From: Perognathus longimembris pacificus
Lineage: Eukaryota > Chordata > Mammalia > Rodentia > Heteromyidae
DNA length: 64,000 bases
Direction of reading: 5' to 3'
Assembly (NCBI RefSeq): GCF_023159225.1
Contig: NC_063180.1
Location: 8,615,297-8,679,296, forward strand
Position 1 is the first letter of the stretch. The number at the start of each line of letters is the position of its first letter. Shown in pieces: positions 48,601 through 60,600 of the stretch. A program made the position numbers and the translations under genes. The notes below the pieces were generated by a model. It saw only the letters and a program-made list of their open reading frames with translations, had not been told where the DNA came from and searched no databases.

Positions 48601-51600
48601 GTCTTCCAGGAAAGAGGCACATATTCAGACACATAGGCTACATGGCAGAGATAATTAAATTAGATAGATGGCAGAGATGCAATTAAAACCAAGAACTCTA
48701 GATTTGGCAACTAAGTTTGAGGAAAAATGATTGATCGGGCTATCTTAAGTATGTCACTACATTGAGATCCCAAGGTCTAAGTCCAAAGTATACAGTTTGA
48801 TCCAAAGATGAAGCACTTTAGAGTTTTGTCCTTCAGACAGTCATTTTCAATATTTTTTATAACTAAATAAAAACTTGGGCTAAGTAGTATTTGAACCTTA
48901 ACCTCTATGCACTCTGATATGTTGTATTACTTTTATTTATATAAATAAATCATAGTTCTTCCCACTAAATTACTTTTATGCCCTGTTAATGGTCTTAACT
49001 GGCAGTTTGAAATAGCACTGCTATAGCAGTGATCTGCCCTGAAATTTAAAGTATAGGGAAGACCCCACCAAAGAGAAAGGGCAAGTATGGAGATTGTGCA
49101 TTGTTCATCCCCTCCTCCCCCACCCACTGGAGAGACACGGGGGGGGGGGGGGGGGGGGGGGAGGAGGCAAGCCCCAACCCAGACAAGCCCAGCGAGGAAA
49201 AGGTCGGGCGGAAGAGCCGGAGTGTCACAGCCCACAGAACCGCCTCTGGGTTATAACCAAAGACACTTGTAGCAGCTGCAGCATTGTTGTTAGGCACCGC
49301 CATCTTAGCCACAAGTGGCCCCAAGACTGAGAAACAGGCGGGGCCAGCTAGTTGACTTCCAGGTGTGCCCCACAGTGCGCAGCCTAATATTAATTTAATC
49401 AGGCAGTTTGGGACCAGATGAGTCTCACCATCCCCAGACACCTACCTAGGCTGCTTGTCCTTTGACTGGAATGTGGGCTCAGCCTCTGAAATGTCTATAC
49501 TCTCTCAAGCCAATTCAGATCTCCCAATTAATATATCTCCAGACAAATGTATATCCTCTCACAGGCTTGTACCTCTTGGCAATGTTGTCTTTTTCTGCTT
49601 AGTCTAATATTCACCTGTTCTGACATCTCCCTTTCCAGACTGAAGACAAAAAAACATCACTTGCAACAGGGCTCTCAACTACAGAAAAAACAGATGCCCA
49701 TGAAGAAGATGAGCTTCGAGCAGCTGAAGAGGTATGTGGTCAGCCCTCTGAGGTTTTAGTTTACATCATTTAGGAGAGCTCCTATCCTCAGCTTTCCCAG
49801 AGGGCCAGCTGCATAAGAGTTTGCTTCCACACCTTGCAGTTTCTTCTCATCACTTGTTGTGAGGCTTACACTAAGCCAGATCAAGGAACAAAATCCTGGG
49901 ACTTCCAGGCAGAGCTTGTATAGTCACTTGCTTCAGTCTTAAATAGTCAGAACTGCTCACTGCTGTTCCTTCCTTTCCTCTTCCAGCAGCGAATTCAGTC
50001 ACTGATGACTAAGATGACTGCCATGGCTAGTGAGGAGGTAAGGAGTTGGGGGAGAAGGACAAGGGATGTGGAAATGGGGAAATGGCATTCCTTCTGCTCC
50101 TGAGGGCCTCCTCCTGTGGTACCACCTTCTCTAGAGCCCTATAAGGCCTTATTGTAGGATGATCTTTTAGGGGAACTTTTTTTTTTATAAGGCATAGCAC
50201 TATCCTCTAAGAGGGAGACTTGGAGGATGTCCCTGCTGTGACAGGTCACCAAACCTCTGTAGACAAGCTGTGGCCAGCCTGCCTCCCCATAACTATAGGA
50301 TCCACCTGTGGAAGGAGCCTCTAGTTTTTATTTCCTTCTAATAACAACTAGGTAGAAGATAGAATCTCACATTTATAACTGGTCTTCCCAGAGCTCAAGG
50401 CCTATCCAGAGTTTTCTCCTTGTGCTTGGAAAGGATCATTTCTTTTGAGACCAGTAACAAACTGGCAGTAAAGAGGGTCTGAGATTGTTTTTGATCTTCC
50501 TTGAATCTTTAGATCCCTAAGTGCCCTGGCAGCTGTGTTTGGTGACCCTTGAGAAGCCAGGGCATGGGACATAAAAGTGAAGCATGGTTTTCTTGGGGCA
50601 GCCAGAGTCCAAGAAGATAGTACAACCAGTTTAGAACTCAGGAGATAGAGCAGTGGTGGCTCTGACTTTGTCCTTAGCTTAGCCTGTTGTTTCCCTTGTT
50701 GATGAATAAGCAGACAAAGCCACATTATCTTTTTCCTCCCAGAATATTATTTTTCAATAATACTGAGTGCTCAAGATTTCTAGTTCTGCCAAAGACAAGC
50801 CATGGTCTTGAGAACACACCCCTATGTGATTGCAGAGCCGTCTCACCGCAAGCTCCGTGGGCCAGATTGTGGGCCTCTGCTCTGCTGAGATTAAGCAGAT
50901 CGTGTCTGAATATGCAGATAAGGTAGGTGGGTGTCTGCTGGAATTGCCCCATACTTTGTTCTACTTCCTTGCCCCTCCTCTGCAGTGTGGAATCTGGTTC
51001 TAATTCATTAGCCACATTTGTCAAAACCACAGATACTAGGCTTTACCATGCTCAGCCATCAGCAGTTGCCCATTAGCTACATTAATTTTGTTCTACAGTA
51101 CCCATTTTTCTATAAATATTAAGAGAAAATCTGTCTGTGAAAATCTGTGAACAGTGATCACATTTGATACATCCTTGCCTGAGGTATAACACAGTCATTT
51201 TTCCTTCCCTATCACACATCTTATAACTTGAGCTCAGTTTGGTGATTGGGGTGAAGAATGAGGCTTTTTGCCACTTAGGAGACAAACCCCATAACTCAGC
51301 CAAGTCCAAGGCAAAAATTTTTGTTCTACTTTACTAAAAGAGTATAGAATGAACAAAATCCTCACAACCATATTTCAGCATTAAATTTTTTTTCCAACCT
51401 GAGAGAGGACCTTGAATATTTCAGGAAGGGGGTGATTAATCATTTCACTCCTAACTGACTCTGACCTGGCTGAGATGTAGTGTGGGCACGCTCAGATTTA
51501 CAAGGCATTGTTTTACATTCTTCCTTTCTTATCCATACTCAGCCTACTTTCTTTAAATGTTGTGTGCTAGAGTGTTTAGCTTTGCTTCCCTTGTCTTCCA

Positions 51601-54600
51601 AAGCCCTGAGAACAAATTAGTTCCACTTCCATCCTGATGACCTCTGAAATGATTGCACAGGTGGTAGGGTCAGGGGAAAATTGTTGCCTATAACCTGATG
51701 TGTGTAATGTACTGTAAACACAGCAAGAGGTCCTCTTTCACCAACAAGGGAGAGGGTTTCTGAGCGAGACAGTGAATGAGACAATGTCTAGATGGAGTTT
51801 CCTTATTGCTCTGTCCCCCAAGTACTGTAGATATTTCTGAACACACACTTCCTAATCCATCTTTCCTAGATTCTCTATTTGCCACATAGAAAGGATGAAA
51901 CAGTCAATGTGCCAATGGAGATTTGACCAGAAAAAGATTTTCATTATGGTAAAACTCAGAAGACATGTAGATATAATCCTGAAAAGAGTGATTCATTTAC
52001 TCCCTCCAGAAGAAAGTGTTTAAGCCTCTGTCAGCACCCACAGCTGGTAACAAGAGTATGGCTCTGTTCCTCCCTGTGTTGCCTTAGTATTCCTGAAGCC
52101 AGATTTTTAGGGGAAAAGACATCTAGATAGAGTTGCCATTTCTATGGAGACTGATTTCTGTGTGCAAACTTGCCTATTGTGAGTAGATAGGACCTCTGAT
52201 TGCTGTAGGAGGAAAGTGATTGAGGCAGCTCCTCTGGGGGGTTGGAAGTGCACCTTCTTCCCCCAAACTCTCCTCACCTGGGAATCCAAAAGCTTCCCTC
52301 TCTCATTCAGTCTCACATTTGCCATGGCTCCCCCTGGGCTTCTGTTTCCCCTCTCCTGCATTCTCTCTTCTCTCCATTTCACAGTGATCTTGATCCATCT
52401 CTAGGCACTGCATGATACCATTAATCCTGGACTGTCTCCACTTCCATTCCATTCTTGGTACAACAGAGTATAATTCAAAGTAATTTTGGAGGGAAAGCAG
52501 TATCATCTGTTTGCAAGGATATGTCCAATTAAACTTTGTATGGAAAATTAGAGAAAGTCAAATGCCCATTTCTTGTCTGTTTCCATCAAGTAGATCATTG
52601 CCATCAAAATGGATGTTTCTTAAAATTATATTGCCATTAACTGCATTTTAGTATCACAGTTGTTCACATTTGCATGTTATCTTCTGTTTATCCCCAGATA
52701 TCACAGTTACGCACAGTTGCAGTGTTCATTTATGTCTGAGAGTAGTACAATAGTGCAAATGTTAAACTTAACATGTGGAGTTGAGTAGTTATCTTAGTTC
52801 ATATTTGTCTCCTCAATTTCTCAGCTATGTGAGTTTGGCCAGTTGCTTAATTTCCTTTGCCCCAGTTTCTTCTATAAGAGAATATTACTTTCCTTTCCAT
52901 TGTAAAGATTAAATGACTTAAACGCTGCCTGGCACGTTATTGTTCTTCAACTATGGGATTTTGTTGTTGGTGCTGTTGCATGGCATCTGAAAAAATTTCT
53001 CTGTTTCTATACTTTATTTTGATACCTGTATAATCTCTGTAGTAATACAATCCACCAAATAGTTCTCTCTTATTAGACTTTACATTGTTTCCATTTGCCT
53101 TGTAGATAATACCTGAAATTGAGCCAGTAGTTTCTGCTAGAGGTTTTTTGGGACTTAGATAGTTGCTACAAAGAAGTTGTAACAATATAATATAAAATAC
53201 TATCAGTAGTGAATGACCCTTTCAGCATGTTCTAGACATTTCTAGCTTTTATATTAATTTGTCTAGCTTGCTATATACTAAGTATAAAATTGATTCCTTT
53301 AACCCACCAAGGTTTGAAGGAGTTTCATGGTTTGGGAGAAGAGTCAAAGGTATGAAGCTTTGTTCTGTGTTATATGCTATTGGGAAGAGTACATTTGAGA
53401 AAAAGAATCATAATAAATTCTATATATAAGACATGTGGGGGAAAGGAACAAATCAAGATAAAAACTGTCTAGCAAGTATAAGGGGTATTGGGGCATTTTT
53501 GTGAGTTGAGTGCTGTTTTTGATTCGTTGTATTCAAGTGTACTTGCAGAGTTGACCATGCTTTTTGCCTTTATCCTTGCTCACAGTCACAGTGGCCTGTT
53601 CTGGTGTTGGTGCTCCTTGAAATTGTTTATATTTAATATCCAAACTTAAGTTATGTATGCATGTTAGCTCTCAACAACATCAAGTACTTACTAATGGTAC
53701 AAGGCTAGCTCTCAGATGGCAGAAGGTGCTTTTTTCTTCTTGGGTTGTTTCTGTAGTTATTTGCTGCATAGCAACGTGACCATAAATGTAGTAACTTTGA
53801 ATACTGCACATTTATTATCTTAGGTTCTACAGGTCAGCAATTAGCAGATTCCTTTGTTTAGCAGTTTAGCAGATTCCTTTGTTGCAAACTCTTGCAAGGC
53901 TGCAGTTAAGGTACTGATGAGGGCCTTATCTGGAACTCCAATGGGGAAGGGTCTGCTCCCAAGCTTATGTGCCCAGTGGCAGCAGTTAGTTCTTGTGACT
54001 GAAGATACAACTTCTCTCTGGCAATTAGCTAGAGGCTACCCTCAGTTCCTTGCCTTATTTGCTTTCTCATCAAAACCCAGAAGAGAGGGTGTCTTTGTGC
54101 AAGGTGGACATTACAGTCTTGTGTAAAATGTGCACCTAATCACATACATCTTGTCACCTTTGCTCTATACTGTTGGCTGTAAACAAGTCACAGCTGTTAC
54201 CTGAATTCAAGGGAAAAGGATTACACAGTGAACACCGGGAGGTGGGATCAGCAAGCCATCTTAAACCTGTGCACAGTTTACTTGTCCTTCTTCTTACGGC
54301 TGTAGATTAGGTGAAATTAGGCACTTGCATTTCACCTATAGTTGCTACTCTTGCCTTCACATTTCAGAAACAAAACAGAAGTAGTGGAAGTAGAAATGAA
54401 ATGGAAGAATGCTTAAGAAACTTAAAAACCCAAGCAAGATTTTCACCAGCATGTACTTTTTTTCTTAGAAAGAAAAGGGACACGATAATTTTGGGAGTAT
54501 AGATAAAGTGTGAAAAAAATATTTTAGAACCAAGGAACAAATTGTGTAACCTCTCTGGAACAAGTGTTTGCAAAATCCACAGGCATTGGCTATAAAAATG

Positions 54601-57600
54601 AGGTAGAAAACATGTGCAGACTCCTCTTTCATTTGTAAAATTCACAAGTTCTTCTAACAGTACATGATAAATAATCCATGTGTTTCTAAGCCAGTCTCTG
54701 ATATGTGTAACTCAATTTAATGTGGTACCTATAAAACAGCAGGGAAGAGGAATGTTGAAGACACTTCCAGATTTATAATTCATGAATGTCCAGAGGCTCT
54801 GGGCCAAGAAGTTTCATCTCCCTTTGTCTCCAGAGTGCAATACTCTCCCCCAGAATGTGTTCGATAAAATTGCATTGTGCTTTCTGATGTTGATTCTTCC
54901 TTGTAACCCTCTGCTGCCTCCATCTTTATACTTTCATGTGCAGTTGAAACACCCTGTTAATGTGGGTTTGGAATGTGGTTTACTCTTTGTTACCTCAGAG
55001 CCTCTCTTTCTGGCCACCAGTGCCAGTGATCAGTAAATAAATATATGATATAGCCACTTTTCTAGAAGAAACTATAGAGGTGGAATCATTTGTCCAGTAC
55101 TATGTAGCTAGTAAGTTTCAGGTTTGTGTATGTATGTATGTGTGAAAAGGTCCTAAGGCTTGAACTCAAAACCTGGGTACCTTCTATGAGCTTTGTTGTA
55201 CAAGGCTGGTTCTCTATCACTTGAGCCACAGCTCCACTTCTAGGTTTTTTGGTAGTTAAATGGAGATGGGAGTCTTACAGACTTTACTGCCTGTGCTGGC
55301 TTTGTACCATGATCCTCAGATCTCAGCCTCTTCAGTAGCTAGGATAAGTGCAAGCCACCAGTGCTCAGTAGGACTGTGTACTTTTGAAACCTGTCTTCTT
55401 AGCTAGGTAGAGTAGGTACAGCCTCTGCTGTCTATCATTCTGCCTCCCAGGCTTTGCAATGACTGTGCCACTTCAGTCTCTACTAACCATCCAACTGTCT
55501 GCCTTACAGGGAACAGATCACATAAACAAGTAGTAGGGAAAATAATGGAGCCTGGACACTTAGAATCATACACATAGATTACTGAAAGCTGTGGAAGCTT
55601 CTGTCTGGGGTATCAAAGTGACCTTTCCTGCTACTGCAGAACAACACATGATAATGTGCTCACAAGCTCCTCAAAGTATAGCATCCTAGCCTAGTACCAT
55701 GATCTTATTTCCAAAGTAAAATTTATTTTAGGTCATGAAGGAGCTTATTTGTGGAGAGAATTTTGTTCTTTGTAGGTTTTGGAAATGTTCCTGTTTGGTA
55801 ATTAAGAAGTCCTGGCACCAGTACTTATCTGACCTTTTGATTCTGAGGACTGTTCTCCGGGTTAGTCCGAACCTCTACGGTGTTTTGAAGTTCGATCTTG
55901 GGAAGTAGATGAGAATCTTAGGAGGTAATTAGAACTTGGGAATAGCCCAAAGATGCACATTTGAAAACACGAAAGGAAGAAAATCTCCTCTGGAGAATAG
56001 CCTGTGATAGCGGATAATTTTTACTCCACCTTAGGATGCTGCCATCAGCGAATACTGTCCTTTCAGTTCTTCCACTTAACTCTTTTTTGTTGTTGTTGTT
56101 TAGCAATTTAGGAAAATTTTATTTAAGTGACAACTTATCATCATCTAATAGTTTTGATACATTTGATATGCAGATTAGGAAACATGTAAATTAAATACTA
56201 TGAAAGTGTCATTTTCATGAAACATGATTTTAATCAGACATGGATATATGTTTAGTGGTTTTATTGCAGTTACAAAATATTATGAAAGGTACAAAAACAT
56301 CAATGTTATATATTTTATAATCAGGATGACATCTTTTTGCCATTATGGCTTTCAATTTCATTCTCTCCAACAGGTTTCAAGGAATAGTTTATCACATACC
56401 TTAATAAAGCATTTAAAATATTTACAAGTTCAAAATAGATGTTTTTCATAACTGAAACAAATTAGTATTAATGGTTTGTTTTAATAACATCTGATAATTG
56501 GCCAAGTGTAATACTGCTTAAAATTTAGCATTACTTTTAATAGCCAGCATGTAATACAAGTAACTACACTACCTCATACCTTCATGATTTTCAAGTTGTA
56601 ATATAGATGGACAAAAAAAAAATTTGTCTCTTGACCATAAGGTGGGGATGTCTTTTATATATTGCATAGCTTTACATTTATGCCTATTTTAACATTAACT
56701 TCTAAAGAAGTTTTTTTCCTAAGAAAATGTGCTCCCAAGCAATCTTTTATTTATTTTTTTTTTGAGGCTGCTGAAGACAAATGATAGGATTCTGTGTATA
56801 CAATGTATGCCTTTCCTTCATGCAGAAATTTGAAGTTTTACCTTGGGTATCTTCTGTTGATATGATCATTGTTCTTTGTCTGATGAACTTCTTTCTTCTC
56901 AGTGTGGGATGACCTTTATGAAGCTGGCATATATCTCTGACTCAGTAAAATAGCTTTACTTTGAAACTTTCCCTTACTTGAAGATCAAACTTACAGCAAG
57001 CAATTTGTTCAATTGTGATAGGCAAAAGAAATGCGTAATCCATAATACTGGATCTCCATCTGTAAGTTTTGTAACAATTTACCATAGCTTAACTAATTTA
57101 AGATAAAGATGAAATATATTTGATGCAGTGGATGATATAGATTGTATCTAGCCACTCAGCACATCAACAACTTGGGAAAAAACACCAAACAAATGGTAAT
57201 GTGACAATGAAATCTCAGGTGAACTTTTTCAGTTATGAAAAACATGTATTTTGAACCACTTAACTCTTTAGCCATATGCCCACTGGCCCTCCAGCATGCC
57301 AGTGCTCAACAGCTGGTTATGGTCCTCCACCCTCTCCTCACCTTCTTTTCCTTTTCCTGTGTCACTGCATTGGACATCTGACCTCAAACTATTCAGTCTT
57401 GTAGTACCTTCCTGTATTGGTGTAGTGAATCATAAGGGAGGACTTGAGTCATATATTAATCTCCAGTTAAGTGGAAAACTAAAACCAGAACTGTGGCTCA
57501 AAGTGGTAGATTGCTAGCCTCGAGTACAAAAGCTCAGGGACAGCACCCTGGTGCTGAGTTCAAGCCCCAATGAATGACAACACAATAAAAAAAAACAACA

Positions 57601-60600
57601 ACCTGATTTTCAAGATAAGGTAAGGTGACAGATAAATAAGCATATTAGAAATCATACAGGTTCCAGCTCAAGAACACTTTTATAATAAAGCAGCCAGGTA
57701 CCTCTGCCTGTCATCTTCAGACAATGCAAAGTTCCTGAACACTTTGAGCCACAGTTCTGGTTTTAGTTTTCTAGTGGTTAATTGGAGACAAGAGTCTCAC
57801 AGACTTTCTTGACCAGGCTGGCTTCAAACCATAAATTATCCTCAGATCTCAACCTTCTGAGTAGCTAGGATTAGATATGAGCCACTAGCACCCTGCTCAC
57901 AATCCAGTTTTGCTGCCTGCTAGTATCTGTCCTGGAGAGTTGAATTGGCAGGCAATACACAGAGAATTTCTCTTCCAGGAACCTTCTGCTCATGGCACAG
58001 GTAGTAAAACCCAGATTGAGATCAGGAAGATGAGATATTGGGTAAAGTTCTAAGCTTCATCACTCTGGATGGCATTTCTTCACCTTCTGTCACAGGTATT
58101 ACAGTCATGTCTAAATCTGTCTGGAAGAACACAATTCTGTCTTTCCTATTTTTTTCCCTACTTCCTAATGCACAGCACTCTCCTAGTGGAGCTATTTAGG
58201 GTGAGTCCCCTTCCTAAAATAAAATAGGCTCTTCTGTGGTGTTCAGGAGATCCACCCCTGACATCTCCTGCATGGCACTACTCACAAACTCGTTTTCATG
58301 GGTGGCACAACCCAAACATTGAGAAGAATGTGGAGGGTTACTGCTTTTATTTCATTTTGCCTCAGGAGTCTGTGAAGATGCAGTGTTGAGATCTTTTCTT
58401 CTTTCACTTTCTGGTTGCTTACCTCTATGCCCCACACATAATAAGGTCTGAAAAAGTTTAGTTGAACTAAGCCATGGAAGGTGGGAAGAGTCAAAGTTAA
58501 TCAGAACTGAGAGGAAGAAACCCTGTAAATCTGTAGAGAATAATGCTAGGTAAGTTTGCTTTTCCAGTCTGTTCCAGGTTTCCTGACTTCTTTGTGATAT
58601 AACACAGTAACTGAAATTAGTACTAATGACAATGAGAATGGTCTTAGCTGATGAGTTGTTAACCTAGTGCATTCTTTCAACCTGTACATACAAATTGTAA
58701 ATTTCCAGGTTTTCATCAGCGTACAGAAAAATACATTAGCCTTGTTGGATTGAGCATCACATAGAGCATCACTAGAAAACTTAAACTGTTTAATTTCAGA
58801 AGATCTAGATTGCCAGTAGGCAGTTTGCCAGATTTCATTCATACCTCTTAAAGGTTCATTGCATCCTAAGCATGGTTACTTTGTTGCTTACCATGGAGTT
58901 CAGAGCAAACCCCAGAGTTACCAAGGCTGCATAAATATGAGTCTCTATGATTCATACAATTTCATTTGTGGGAGTCAGGAATATTGAAAGGTGTATTTTT
59001 ATAATTGGTTCCATTAGTAGGACAATGTATGAAGGAAAAATAGATGGCCCTGTGCTATCATTCTGCATTGCTCAGACTGCAATATTTTTAAAGGTCATGT
59101 ATGAGCTATGATGTCCAGAAAATAGCAGCCACCATTTTGAAACATACCAACTTCTTATAGAAAGCAAGGTGTAGGAGCTGTGGATAAAGATAACTACAAT
59201 TGTTTCATGTGTGTTTGGCACTCATTCTGTTGTTCTCACTGGTTTGGGGATGTGATGCATTGACTTCTTTCATGCTTTTGAGTTTTCACTTTGAATTCAC
59301 CATATATCCCCCATTGCTGAAATTCTTTTAGACCTAGAGTTGAAAAGTCTGTTTTTCCAGGGAGGGTCTGTTTTTGCTACTTCCAAGCATATTTTGCATG
59401 TAGTCCTGACTTAAAAGTTTAATTGGACCACCCAGGTAGTATATGAATTTAAATTGGAGGATAACATGGGGCTATTGTTACAAGGTCTTACTGTGGGTTT
59501 TGGTGTTGTGTTTTTTTTTAATGTCTGTCATGGGACTTGAACTCAGGGCCTGGGCACTGTTGCTAAGCTTTTTCACTCAAGGCTTAGCACTCTACGACTT
59601 GAGCTCCACTTCTGGGTTTTTTTGCTGGTTAATTGGAGATAAGAGTCTTATGAGCTTTCCTGCCCAGGCTGGCTTCAAACTTCAGTCCTTCGATCTTAGC
59701 TTCCTGAGTAGCTGCAATTATAGATGTGAGCTACCAGCACCCAGATTCATTGTGTATTTTTTACCCATACACCAGTGTCAAGATTTATGTGGGATAGTTG
59801 TTACTAGATCATAAAAATCAAAGTTTAAGATTAGCAATACCTCCAGGGGTAGGTGGAGGAGGCACTTTGATTGAACAAAATTATATAACATTCGTGCTAG
59901 CTCTTAAGTTTAGAAAAAATTAAAAATATTGTATTTAATCCTTTAACCTATTTTCAATTAAAGATTGGTGAAGATGCCACACACTGAAGTTCCTTTGATC
60001 CATATAACGAACTATGGCACTTTAGGCGATAGTAATCCTTTTATTACCAGCTCAGTGACCTTTGGTAGAGGAAGGGAATGAAAGAGAAGCTCTGGATCTA
60101 GTTCTAGGGATGCAACTCAGTAGTAGACACTGGGTTTGATCTCCGGCATTGACAAAAAAGTTAATATATTGGTAACCTTTCAGGTCTTTTTTAATTGTGA
60201 AATTATATCATTTTAGTTAATGTAGTCATTTGTGATTTCTCTTGGGCATATTTACCATTTGGAACAGGAGTAATACTATTGAATGACGTTTAATCTATTC
60301 TCTCTAAGAACAGAAGTTGTGACTTTCTTTCAAATATTAGGAAACATTGAATCTGCATCAGAATTCATCTTAATCCACATTGTGGTTTTGAAAACATGTC
60401 CTTAACCCGAAATTGTTGGATAAAATTAGATTAGCACTTGAGCCCATGCTCCAGTGTAAGTACAAAGTATGTATTTGTAGATGGTTGGCTTTCTGATGGT
60501 TGGCTTTTTCTGTTGCATTTTGCAAATAGACAGTTAAGATGCACTCAGATTTAACTTTACTGTTGAGGGTTCAGAAGACACCTCTTCCCTATCTACCTAG

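Larger units (their letters stand above)
47913..49638 (+). other. CCDC93: CCDC93 intron 8
   Basis: 1.7 kb, with a MIR and the CpG-rich G-run module that ends about 190 bases before exon 9. Confidence 0.9.
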
